From the NCBI GenBank assembly GCA_964016875.1, contig OZ024724.1, positions 37,037,786 to 37,101,785 on the forward strand: a stretch of DNA of 64,000 bases, given 5' to 3'. A model generated the notes under the pieces. That model did not search any database, was not told the origin of the DNA, and was given only the letters and a program-made list of their open reading frames with translations. Shown piece by piece: positions 10,068 to 20,723 of this stretch; within the stretch, counting starts at the first letter, position 1; each line of letters opens with the position of its first letter. The position numbers were made by a program, and so were the translations under genes. This DNA is from Fallopia convolvulus. Its lineage: Eukaryota; Streptophyta; Magnoliopsida; Caryophyllales; Polygonaceae.

Positions 10068-12780
10068 TGTAACATCCGTTCGGTGAACTGGGCTGCTACT
10101 TAGTTGTAGACCACACTTGGGTGTACCAGAACTAGCCTGACAACAAATTCATCAATATTGGACCTTGCAACAAAGGCACAACGAGAAAACCCAAGAAAAC
10201 ATCCAACTTATCATTTTTAAAACAACTCGATAACCAATGTGAATGCAATTGCCTACTAGCACTAAATTCAACCTACTACCTATCAACATTAACTCAATGT
10301 GACTATTAAATACCCTATCCTTGCAACTAGGGACTCAAGCCCTCAATTCCCACTAAGACACGTCACGTCGAGTTCGAGCATCATCGTCCAAGAAAGGATC
10401 TCCTGGAACATTTCCCATACAAGGATGTTTACCTAAAACATTGGAAGTGGAACACATTAGCTAACATCCTAGTATGGGCCAAACAAGCAAATCAAACATG
10501 TAGAACAAAACATAGATTACCAAAATAAAGCACTTAGTCATTCATATACATATCAAACTAATATGCAAACCAAAACACATCATATATTAATATATACTAG
10601 CATATCAATTTCCAAACGAACACTCAATCCCAGAATAACCAATAAGCACGAGATTAATCAATATAATGCTCAAGCAGCATATATATCATAACAACCAACA
10701 ACAATTCCTTCATAGTCCAAACCATAATCATTCTCCAGTTCAGGCAACCCAGACCTGCCTTCGAAACATAGTACACGGCTAGCGCGCACGCTTAGCTTGT
10801 GCCCATTTTCTATCCCATCACCCTTCTTTCCCCGGCTAAGCCTCTACTAGAGCACTTGCCAAAACAATCAAATTTTGAAGGTGATCTCCACATGCCGCAT
10901 GACTATGTTCAGGGTCTCTTCTCCACCGACTTGCCCGGTCCATAATCACACCCGCAGAAATCAAGTTGCACACAATAAAAATAATTGAAACTATTTCGAT
11001 AACTATCAAGAATGAAATATAATATGGAATAATATTCTAAATAAAGTTCCACACATTCAATCAACTAGCTTAGCACATGACATGATTACAAGCTAAGTAA
11101 GTCTAGACGACTTACCTCGAAGACGAATTTCCGACGTCAAGAAACACTAACTATCACGCAATGCGGAATCATGTCTAAGACAGATAGCCTGTCTCTGTCC
11201 CTCAACTCTGATCATGAACTAAGACCCACACTCCTATATATATATACACCCAAGTGAATAATAATAGCCTTTTACACTTACAAACTCTAACCCTAAAAAC
11301 GACAAAAAGCCAACATGCCTTATAACTTCTTATGTATACTTCCAAATCCTTTAAAACTTGACAAGTATATACTATATATATAAAAGAACATTTTTCTAGT
11401 TCAAACCTTTTTACAAAACTTGATCAAGAATCTCCAATGATCATTACAAAATAAAACCCTAAAAACACTTTGGAATCTTTTACCGAATATAAATCCAATA
11501 TCGAAAACAGTCTTTGAGAACAATAAATCGACTGATTTCTAAATTAAAATCAACTGTGAATCTAGATCTGAAAAAATCAATAAAATCCAAATAAACCATT
11601 AACTAATTAAAAACTTACCAAATACCGCTTATGCTTCGAGATTAAAACCGAGGGAAGAGATCTTGTACCAAGTTCCAACAAAGCAACAAATCACCAAATC
11701 TTTTTATTCTTCCTCTTCTTTCCCCTCTCGAACTCTCTCTATTTAGTTTTCCTCTCGAACAAGTTTTATGCGAACATCATTTTGTTTTAAAGTAATGTAA
11801 GATGGTTTGTACGAACAAAGTCTCTTTCGATAGCACCCTTTTATTTATATAATTATGTCAATTTCCGCAATTTATATGTTCAATCTATTTATATATATAA
11901 AAGACGCAAGGAATAAGGCCGCCACATTGCGTCACCTAGGATTTTCCTACGTGTCGTTCTCACATTAAGCCACCTAGGATTTCGCCACATAGGATTTTTT
12001 ATTTTAGGGATTTATATATGTTGAAATTATTTTAGGATAATATAGAAATAAGATAAATTAATATAAGAAAGATTCTATCTAAAATAAAGATGTTATCTAT
12101 TATATATTAGAAATTAGGATATGTCTAAAATATTTTATCTAAAATTAAAATACATTATAGAATATTAGATATTACATATTGAGATAGATATATTAATTTA
12201 GTTTTTTCAATTAAATTTCTATCTATTATATGAAAAAAATAAATGCGAATTTTATTTAAAATTAATGAAAATTATTTTATCATTATTTTTTATCTATTTA
12301 TGTAAGAGATTTATCTTAAATAAAATTTTGATAAAAAAATTAAACTTTCAATCTAGATAATTACTTGACTAAATTGACTTTTGACAAAAAAAAATGGACG
12401 TTATATTTTCCTTAATTTTCTTTTTAAATTATTTATGTAAATATAAATGATTTTCTTATCATTAAAAAATTCATTCTTTATTTATATTTTATCATCGTTT
12501 CTCATTAAGTATATTTTGAATTTCTATTCAATTTTTTTAAAAAAATTGAATTTGATAAAAAAATTACAAGAATTTAGATTATTTATCTTTTTATATTTTT
12601 TGTAAAAGATTTTTAAAATTAAATAATTCTAATACAAATAATTTTTATATTAAATTCATATAGTCGTGCAAGGCACGACGGGTATAGCTAGTATCATTCT
12701 AAAAGCATTGAGTGACTTTGGATGGTAAAATCCGAGGTCACTGGCGGTAATAACAAGTGTTGTAAAATAGGGGTGTTACA
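10068..12780 (-). mobile_element. Solo LTR of a Ty3/gypsy-type element, carrying a Helitron
   Basis: On the minus strand it runs from TGTAACACCCC (12780) to GGATGTTACA (10068). The flanks TTGTA (10063-10067) and ATGTA (12781-12785) match at 4 of 5 bases. No PBS or internal region follows, so this is a solo LTR. Excluding the Helitron it is about 1.9 kb. Its minus-strand 3' half (10080-11130) closely matches the LTR of element A (about 48900-49960). Its 5' part (11395-11650) matches the LTR of element B (about 57760-58140). It lies next to LINE fragments. Confidence 0.85.
11884..12691 (+). mobile_element. Non-autonomous Helitron nested in the solo LTR
   Basis: The 5' end is TCTATTTATATATATAAAAG after an A (11883). 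The 3' end is CTAG (12688-12691) before a T. A hairpin TCGTGC-AAG-GCACGA (12664-12678) lies nine bases before the end. No coding sequence is present. Removing it rejoins LTR sequence, so it inserted after the LTR. The CACCTAGGATTT phrase near the 5' end is repeated. Confidence 0.85.
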
Positions 12781-14699
12781 ATGTATCATAAAAGCTTGAA
12801 TCTTTGATCAAAACCTTTCCTTTAATCTCTATCATTTATCCTTCTTGTTTGTTCTTAATTCCTTGATGAAAGTTGAGGCATGTTCATATTCATGATTGAG
12901 TCGAAAGGTTAAATTGTGAATTTGGATGAGTATTGGGTTGAAGCGAAAGTTAAAAACCTTTAGATAACTAGTAGGGTTGCAAGTTTCTATCTTTATGAAA
13001 GTTTAGATATGTGCTTTTTTATTTGTGGCGAAAGTCATTCATGAGATTATTGGTTGGTTGATGTTTGATTCGTGTTTGCATGCATAGCTTTGTTGTGGTG
13101 GATCCTTTGTTCTAGATCTCTTTTATATTGATTTTTCAGAGTTTTTGTTGTTACTCAATTAGGTCGTTACCGACCCCCCAAAGGTTGGTATCGTGTGTTC
13201 TGTTTTCCCAGTTCTTTCCTGCGTTTGTGTGTTGTGTTGCAGGTCGTTACCAACCCTGATTAAGGTCGGTACTGAGCCTCTCCTGAGTGTGTTTTGTTTT
13301 GTTTTTGCTTTGTTCTTGTTAGGATTGATTGCTAGACTTTGATTCTTCTAATTTTCGTGGACGAACCTGACTTCGCTATACGCTGCGGGGTCTTGATCTA
13401 TAAATATATTTGATTGTTAGGATCAAGGTAAAACCCTTTCAACAACGCTCCCTCTACCGAGATGAAGGATCTTCAGAAGCCTCAAAGCACCAAGCGACCT
13501 AGCCTAATATAACTCGGTCCAATGTCAAACTCAGCTCTAACTCCTCGGAAGAATAGTACATTCAATAAGTCTCGAGCTAACCTGCAAGAAAAGAAACATG
13601 GAATAAAACCAGGTTTAGTTTGTTTCCTCAACCAAAAGATGGTAAAGAAAATGGCTTCCTAAGCCAAGAGAAGGCATAATCAATGGCTTTATCAACCTTA
13701 GTTTGTTTTTTTGTTCATAAATTAAGCAGGGAGATTTGGGATTCTTCCACACTAAAGAAACATGGAATAAAACCAGGTTTCTAAATGGTGAGAAACGGTA
13801 ACAAAATCAAGAAGGTTCCCCTTCAGATCCGGAAATCACATTCTATTAGAGTCCAACTTTAATCAAAACAATTGGAAACAAACACAAATTAAAGAGTCTC
13901 ATTGTGATTCTGTAAAATCAAAGCCTTCTCGACAAGATTGTAAGCCTTCTCGGCAAATTTCAGTGCCTTCTCTGCGGTGGGTCAAAAAAAATCATCATCG
14001 TCTAGCCACCGAGTTCAGACAGACCAAGCGTGAAACGACGATAGAGGCGAAGAAGGATAAGGAGGATTAATACAAAGATGAAGCCTTCCGTAAAACGATG
14101 ACAACATCGTCTAGCCACCGAAATCAGACAAACTTGCCAATTGTTCGATGAAGCCTTTTGTGAAGAATTTTGGGGATCAAGTATGCCAATTAATACAAAG
14201 ATAAGGAGAAGATGGATTAGTCTGAGTTTTTTGATTTTAGGAATTTTGGTTTTGGAAGAAAAGGGGTTGGAGAGAAGAAGGATAGAGCGGTGGTATTTGG
14301 TAACGGGAGCGTTTTTTTGAGTTGGTACAACTTTTGCATAATGCTTTTCTTTAATGATGTGATATGTGTGAATAAAAAAATCAGAAAAAAGTAAATGAAA
14401 GAACAACACAGGAATTAAAGTGGTCGAGTGTAGTGTTTTGTGGTTGGGAGTAGAGAGAAGTAGAGAACATAGGCATTTATTTTAATTTTGAAAGAAAAAC
14501 ACAAACAGTCTGACTCTAGGACGCCCTCCTTGAAGAAGTGTTACCTAATTCTTACCTAATAATAAAGAAAAAAAATTAGGGATATTTTTGTCAAAAAATA
14601 AATAAATTATGGATGAATTAAGTAAATAGCAAAAAAAATACCTAATTAGGTGGATATTAAGGACGGTGTGAAAATTAGGTAAATAGCAAAATCCCCCAT
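12781..14699. other. Intergenic DNA with small direct repeats
   Basis: No gene is recognised. Two short repeat pairs stand out: AGAAACATGGAATAAAACCA at about 13590 and 13757, and CATCGTCTAGCCACCGA at about 13996 and 14105. A GTCGTTACCGACC / GTCGTTACCAACC pair lies at 13160-13270. The minus-strand frame at 14002-14409 has no recognisable domain and I do not accept it as a gene. Confidence 0.4.
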
Positions 14700-14719
14700 C
14701 ACCCACGCCCCACCCCACT

Positions 14720-15330
14720 CCCACCGAGTTAACTCGGTCGTTGACTGGATTGACTCACCCGGTGACCGAGTTGACTCGGTCGTTGACCGACCGTTGACCG
14801 GCGTTGACCATCATCACTATCATCACCGTCATAACCGTCATCACAATTTTTTAATAACAAAAAGTGTAATAAAAGGTAAAAACTGTCATCAAAATGTCTT
14901 AATGGCACTTTTTGATGACAAAAAATATCATCAAAGACATTCAACCACATAAAAAAACTGTCATCACAATTTATTTCACCGCCATTACAATTTTTTCCAC
15001 CGTCATCACAACTTTTTGATGACAAAAAGTGTCATCAATTATCATCACTACTTGATGACGGTTCGATTAATTTGTCATTAAAAGGGCCTTGATGACAATA
15101 TGGTCTTGAAGACAAACAATCGTCATCAAGTGTCATCACTCAAAGTTTGTTTGTTTTTATCATCATCACAAAAAATAGTTGTCATCAAATCTCAGCACCA
15201 CATAAAAATAGTTGTCATCACCGCAAAAAAAAAACAATTGTCATCACTAAAAAACAAATTGACATGAAAAATTATCACTTGTCATCACTAAATATAAACT
15301 TATCATAAAAAAATGCAATCAATGATCATT
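14720..15330. repeat. GTTGAC- and GTCATCA-rich repeat region
   Basis: From 14720 to 14815 the sequence repeats GAGTTGACTCGGTCGTTGAC-type phrases. From 14810 to 15330 it is packed with GTCATCA and its complement TGATGAC, many as facing pairs such as TTTTTGATGACAAAAAGTGTCATCA (quoted in part: GATGACAAAAAGTGTCATC). Dense short inverted repeats of this kind resemble subterminal regions of CACTA or similar DNA transposons, but no diagnostic CACTA ends were found. Confidence 0.5.
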
Positions 15331-15335
15331 AGTAA

Positions 15336-15404
15336 GCCTATGTGGGATTTGAACCCACATCATTATGCATTAAGCACATTGATCTACCATTTAAACTAAT
15401 AGGC
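15336..15404 (-). tRNA. tRNA-like sequence, probably a pseudogene
   Basis: On the minus strand the 69-nt stretch starts GCCTAT and ends ATAGGC, forming a 6-bp acceptor-type stem. It also carries a T-arm GTGGG-TTCAAAT-CCCAC and a D-arm-like AGTTTAAATGGTAGA (B-box and A-box-like). The anticodon arm pairs poorly and no identity can be assigned. It may be a decayed tRNA or the head of a tRNA-derived SINE. Confidence 0.35.
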
Positions 15405-17349
15405 TAACCAACATAATGCAAAAAAAACAACTAACAATCAGTAATGTAAAACAACAAAGAACAAAAAATGGGAAAATATTAGTGGGAAAAGTACCTTTTA
15501 AACTCAGCTATCCCATGTGGTCACTCTTTTATTCATACTCCGAAAACCCAAATTCTATTGAATGACCTCAAATAGAAAAAAAACATATCAAATTAATTAA
15601 ATCATAGCCATCGAGTTTTGTCAAGATAAAACCAGTTATTCCAACAACGTGGGAGAGCTTAGCATCTCAAATAGGTTTACAATTGCAGAGGAAAAAAGAA
15701 CAAAATTAGATTAACTGGATTACTATGAAGAGCGTATGAAGATTGACTTAGCTCCATCATTAATTTCTAACCTGGATTGAGAAAACTGCATATTTTAGGC
15801 ATTGATTAAGCACAATCAGGCACTCATGAAAGCTCAAATATATGAGAAACATAATATACCACTAACTCAAAAAATGAAATAGAGCAAACATGCATGGCTA
15901 GCATAAAAAGGAACTGATCTGAAGCACTTAGATAGATTATCCCTTGAAATCATGGGCAAGGTTTATATTTATTTATAAATTAAAGCACTTTTAGATACCT
16001 AGCTCATAACCGCAATTGCATGGCTTTAATTGCTAATTAGTCAAATCCATCTCCTCAACACAGAGTGAGCATGTTTTCTCACCTAGGTCACTCATCATAC
16101 TAGATTCCATCTCAAATTGTTTTTATTTAAGCATTCTTCAAACATTATTTAATACTCGTACATCTTTTGTATTTGTCTGATAGGCTGATTTCCACAATTT
16201 TGGATCCCATCTACTTGAAAATGAAAGCTCTGTCTAGTTTTCACTTTGATTTATGATGTTAAAGCTAGTCCCTATCAACTTGCTCGCGCTCATAATTAAC
16301 AATTAATCATCTCATGGTCAGTACTAATTAATTAATAATTTGTAGGTTGGTAGCTAACTAGAAGACAACTTACCAATCTGTGCAATATCCCTTTCCACAA
16401 CACCCTTCTGCCTCCCAATCGATATACCAATACCTAATCGAATTCATACATACTAAATCTAAGAAACTCCTAATTACTTGAATTCATCACAAACACATTA
16501 TTAGGTATTGGTGTAACCAGTAAACGACACTCCCAAATATAATTTCAAATTACAAATGAAATTAAAATCAATGAAGATTATCTCTGGAGCTTGAAAGTCT
16601 TGTACGCTAATTAGGTTTTAGGAGCGGAGGAAGACGACGAGGAAGAGGAAGGCGAAGAGCCTAACGATCCCTACTCGTTTGGCAGCAGTGTCGTCATCCG
16701 TTGATCGGCGGCCGTGAATCGCCAGAATTGGAGGCGTAGAACACTAGGGCGTCGTCCTCCTTCGTGTGTAGGTAGGTGGAGGTGGGAGAGGAATGGTCGC
16801 CAGAGAGAACAAGGACTACAATTACAGACTCGGGAGAAAGAATCTGAAGAAGTGAGAGAAAAAAAAGGACCTTTTATACTTAACAAAAACCTAAAAAAGC
16901 CGAACAAAATCTCCATAACTTTCTCTAAAATAAAGAACCAACTTTCATATTCTCGAAAAAAAAATTCAGCCCAATTCCAACAGATTCTTTATTTTGGAGA
17001 ATGTTACATTTAATACTTTTATTTTTTATCATATAAATTACAATACCTAATTATATATTATCTTACTTATAGAACTCTAAATATTATAAAATCTTAACCT
17101 AATAGATAATAAATTATTTATCATTGGAGTTATTAGGAAATAAAAATATTCTAGATTTTTAATCTAATTAATAATAAATTATTTGTTATTTGACGTATAA
17201 GGAAATAAAAATATTTTATAAATTTAATTTAAAAGAGAACTTTGCTTTCTCTCTATTTTTCTCTTTACTTTTCTACAAATCATAACCTGATACATGATTA
17301 ATTATTTATTATTTGACTTAATAAAATATTATAAAATCTTAACTTAATA
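15405..17349. other. Intergenic DNA without recognised genes
   Basis: This is mostly A/T-rich sequence. A GC-richer patch at 16615-16830 looks like the 5' end of a transcript or element, but no reading frame there has a known domain. A facing pair CCAATACCTAAT (16426) and ATTAGGTATTGG (16499) forms a short inverted repeat. Confidence 0.4.
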
Positions 17350-17617
17350 CTCCCTCCGTTCTATTCTACTTGTCCTTTTAGATTTTTTCACATATATTAA
17401 GAAACTCATTGAAATATAAAAAATATCATTGAAAATCCAAAATTTTCTAAATGTAATCACCAATTATTTACAAACTACCCTTTATAGCCAATAGATAGAG
17501 AAAAAAAAGTCAATATGAACACTTTCCAACATATTAATTAAATAAAAATCCTACATAGACAAGTTTTTTGAACAAAGTTTTGAGGTTAGAAGGACAAGTA
17601 GAATAGAACGGAGGGAG
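17350..17617. mobile_element. Stowaway-type MITE
   Basis: The ends are CTCCCTCCGTTCTATTCTAC and its inverted copy GTAGAATAGAACGGAGGGAG, flanked on both sides by TA. The 268-bp size, CTCCCTCCGT ends and TA duplication identify a Stowaway (Tc1/mariner-derived) MITE. It carries no coding sequence. Confidence 0.93.
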
Positions 17618-17932
17618 TAAATGATAAATTCTTTGTTTCCTTACTAAAAGAAATTAAATATTTTAGGATCATAGGGCATATTCAACAAATTATCTATAAT
17701 TTCATCCAAAATGGGAAACTAAAACTTATATTATCTAATTTTTTTTACTCCAACTATAACAAATTCTCTAATTTAAAATCCTACATATATTATATTTATT
17801 ATTTTATTTATAAAAATAAAAATATATTATAAAATCTAACTTGACCAATAAGAAGAAAGTATAATTTATTGTATGCATTTAATGCATTCTCCAAATGCTA
17901 TTAGGGAATTCTCTAAATATAGAAAAGGACAT
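17618..17932. other. AT-rich spacer
   Basis: This is A/T-rich DNA between the Stowaway MITE and the MULE target duplication. Nothing recognisable is present. Confidence 0.5.
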
Positions 17933-17977
17933 TTAACTTTCGGTGATTTTTTGCGCACTCTTTTTTTTATGATGCGC

Positions 17978-18260
17978 ACTCTTATTTGGGCGGATCAATA
18001 ATCCGCACATAGTTTTCTAGATTTTTTGTTAAAAAACCGGGTTCGTAATGTGCGGATCCATAATCCGCCCAAAAAATTAAGAAAAATCGGGTTCGTAATG
18101 TGCGGATCCACAATCCGCCAAAAAAATTAGGAAAAATCGGGTTTCGTTGGCGGATCCGTAACACGTCCAAAAAATCCTGGATGGAAATTGTGCGGGTTTG
18201 AAACCCGTACAAATTAGGTTAACTTGTGCGGATTTCAAACCCGCACAAGTTAACCTGATA
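17978..18260. repeat. Left cluster of ~20-bp palindromic modules
   Basis: At least six imperfect palindromes occur here, such as GGCGGATCAATAATCCGCAC, TGCGGATCCATAATCCGCCC, TGCGGATCCACAATCCGCC and TGCGGGTTTGAAACCCGTAC. They share the form KGCGGRT-N6-AYCCGCM. Spacing is roughly 25-60 bp. They lie just inside the left TIR and upstream of the plant-mobile-domain gene. Confidence 0.85.
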
Positions 18261-18360
18261 AATGCCGTCGCGCGGCTCCTTTCTCCATCGTCTTCATCAA
18301 ATCGAACTTTGCGGTTGAGTTGAAATCGAAGGGAGAGAGGGAGGTTGAAATCGAGAATTG

Positions 18361-20320
18361 ATGGACGAAAGAGCGAGAGAGAGGGAGGTTGCGGGTGAGT
18401 TGGATTCGACGGATTCCGGATCCGTTCCAGTTTGCGACGGAGGAGCGGCGGAGTTCGCGACGGATTCCGGATCCGTTCAGCTTGCCGGCGGGGAAACAAT
18501 TACTGGCGGCATTTCGACGGATTCCGGCTCCGTCCAACCTTTGGCGGATTCTGGATCCGTCCAATTCGCCAGCGGAGCACCGACGCTGGCAGGAGCGGCC
18601 ACGATGGTTTCGACGGATTCCGGCTCCGTCCAACCTTTGGCGGATTCTGGATCCGCCCAATTCGCCAGCGGAACACCGACGCTGGCAGGAGCGGCCACGA
18701 TGGTTTCGACGGATTCCGGCTCCGTCCAACCTTTGGCGGATTCCGGATCCGCCCAGTTCGCCAGCGGAGGACCGACGCTGGCAGGAGCGGCGACGATGGC
18801 TGCGGTGGAGATGGAGGAGGGAGCGGGTCCGTTCGAGTCGACATCGACGGAGGATGCGGATCCAGGTCGTCTAGTGCGTCGGAGGAGAATGACGGATGAG
18901 GTATTTACTTAAATATATTTTGAATATATATTATATATAGATTTATATTCATAGTTTATTTAGTATTACAGAAATCATGTTAAATATAGTAAAAAAATTG
19001 AATGATAGAAATTAGAAATCGTAACGTAAAAAACCCGGTATTTATTAGATTAGAAATTATATTATATGAAATGCATATAATTGATTTAGCGAAATATATA
19101 TGAAATGCATATTAGATTAGAAATTATATTATATAAAATGCATATACTTTATTCAGTAAAATATATATGAAATGCATATTAGATTAGAATTTATATTGTA
19201 TGAAGTGCATCTATTTTATTTATGATATGCATATAAAATAAAATATATGAAATGCATATATTTTATTTTAAAATCGTACCGTAGAAATAATATTTATATA
19301 TATTATATTAGAAATTATATTATAGTGAAAAATTGTATGATAGAAATTAGAAATCGTAACGTACAAATAATGTATTTATTAAATTAGAATAGTTATTTTT
19401 ATGTGGTAATAATCTTAAATAGAAATAAAAAAAATTTAGGATTAGTTTGAGTGAAATAAAATAAATGAGGCAAAATTATTAAATAATAATAATATATTAA
19501 ATAACAGGAGGTAGTAGAAGATATTCGACAGTCTACAACTGATGGTAGACGACCTGCGGATCGTTTTGTCACGGCTTCGGGTCGCAAGAGGCGACACGAA
19601 GAATCGACCTCCGAGCCGGATGCTCGCCCTGATTCTGCTGCGACGGGAGAGGATCAGCCTCTCCATGATGAGGTCCCACCGACTCAGTTAGAGGATGTGA
19701 TGGTTGATTCTGTTGGGATGACAGAGGCTTACCGGGATTATGTTGGGACGGGAGAGGCTTCGCCCCAGTCCGACCCTCCGCAGTTTGATACTTTGCCCTC
19801 CGACCCGACTCAGATTCATTTGGATGAGGTGGTTGTAGATTCTGTTGGGGGGACGGAGGCCCAGCCTCCACAGGGCCAGCCTCCACATGCCGACTTGCCC
19901 GAGCAGACACCGTATGGGCTCGACGATCCATCTGTATTACAGGATTTCCATACACACATCGCCGACTTGATTTGGGGTTCATTCGGCCCGTTTAGGAACG
20001 ACATGGACGGACCTGTTCGACGTATTACGTGTCACAGCAGACCGAGGGAGTTTCGCCGATGGAGGGCTCACATTCCGTCGGTCGACGTAGATGTTGCACA
20101 TGGTTCGTGGTTATGGATGATTCGACAGACCGGCCTGACACAGCTATTGTACTTCGATTTCGGCAACGTCGACCATAGCCTCATTTCTGCTTTTGTAGAG
20201 CGTTGGCATCCAGAGACCAACAGCTTTCATTTTCCGTGGGGCGAGATGACGATTACGCTCCACGACGTTGCCATCATCCTCGCGTATACCGATTGCCGAT
20301 TGAGTCCACTATCACCCTAA
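18361..20320 (+). CDS. Plant-mobile-domain (MAIN-like) protein encoded by the MULE, C-terminally truncated
   Basis: Two exons, 18361..18900 and 19508..20320 (GT-AG), join in phase 0 to 450 codons plus stop. Residues about 16-145 are repeats built on DSGSVQ, including three 32-residue units (96-bp tandem repeats at 18512-18799). Residues 180-310 are low-complexity and acidic. The C-terminal third is the start of a plant mobile domain: GPFRNDMDGPVRRITC, then VERWHPETNSFHFPWGEMTI and LHDVAIILAYTDC. That domain normally continues for some 200 or more residues. Here the frame ends at a TAA supplied by a CCCTAAA tract, so the domain is cut short. PMD proteins are common passengers in plant MULEs and have relatives (MAIN/MAIL1) that affect silencing. 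The function of this copy is unknown and it may be inactive. Confidence 0.75.
18512..18799 (+). repeat. Three 96-bp in-frame tandem repeats
   Basis: Three copies start at the same motif at 18516, 18612 and 18708 (96-bp period, 32 codons). Each encodes TDSGSVQPLADSGSVQFASG plus a 12-residue tail ending near TLAGAATM. Each copy contains two near-palindromic GGATTCCGG(A/C)TCCG modules. Differences are single substitutions (V/A, A/T/G). Confidence 0.92.
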
Positions 20321-20382
20321 ACCCTAAACCCTAAACCCTAAAACTTAACCCTAAATCCTAAACCCTAAACCCTAAACCCTAA
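20315..20382 (-). repeat. Interstitial telomere-like (CCCTAAA)n tract
   Basis: About nine CCCTAAA units, some altered (for example CCCTAAAACTTAA and CCCTAAATCC), form a 68-bp tract. CCCTAAA is the plant telomere repeat on the C-rich strand. It directly follows and terminates the plant-mobile-domain reading frame and lies deep inside the MULE, so it is not a chromosome end. Confidence 0.9.
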
Positions 20383-20545
20383 TGGGCGCCTAAACCCCTT
20401 GGGCGGGTTGCGAATGCGCCCATAACCCTAAACCTTATGGGCGGATTACAAATCCGCCCATAAGTGGGCGATTAAACCCCTTGGGCGGGTTGCAAATGCG
20501 CCCATAAGGCGTGTCCCAAACCCGCCTATGTGGGCGTTTCTACGC
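20383..20545. repeat. Central cluster of palindromic modules
   Basis: Modules such as GGGCGGGTTGCGAATGCGCCC (one base over, so read as GGCGGGTTGCGAATGCGCC), GGGCGGATTACAAATCCGCC and GGCGTGTCCCAAACCCGCC follow the telomere-like tract, interleaved with two more CCCTAAACC units. They belong to the same family as the clusters at both ends of the MULE. Confidence 0.8.
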
Positions 20546-20723
20546 CACTATCCAAAACAGTGGTATACGCGATTCGGGGCGGAAAAAACTCGGTCGCGTT
20601 TTGACCCCGTTTCTAATTTCGATTTTAATATAAAAACGACGACGCTTTATTTAAATAAAAATATTTCATTTTTACATATAGTAGTCAAAAGTGTAACTAT
20701 AATATATGACATTAATTACAACC

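Noticed and set aside
14002..14409. 135-codon minus-strand open frame
   Set aside because: It has no recognised domain, lies over small direct repeats and has no supporting exon structure.
16671..17013. Overlapping frames at 16.7-17.0 kb on both strands
   Set aside because: Neither strand gives a recognisable domain or splice-consistent continuation.
20315..20382. Possible chromosome end or subtelomere
   Set aside because: The tract is short, degenerate and lies inside a bounded transposon with genes on both sides.
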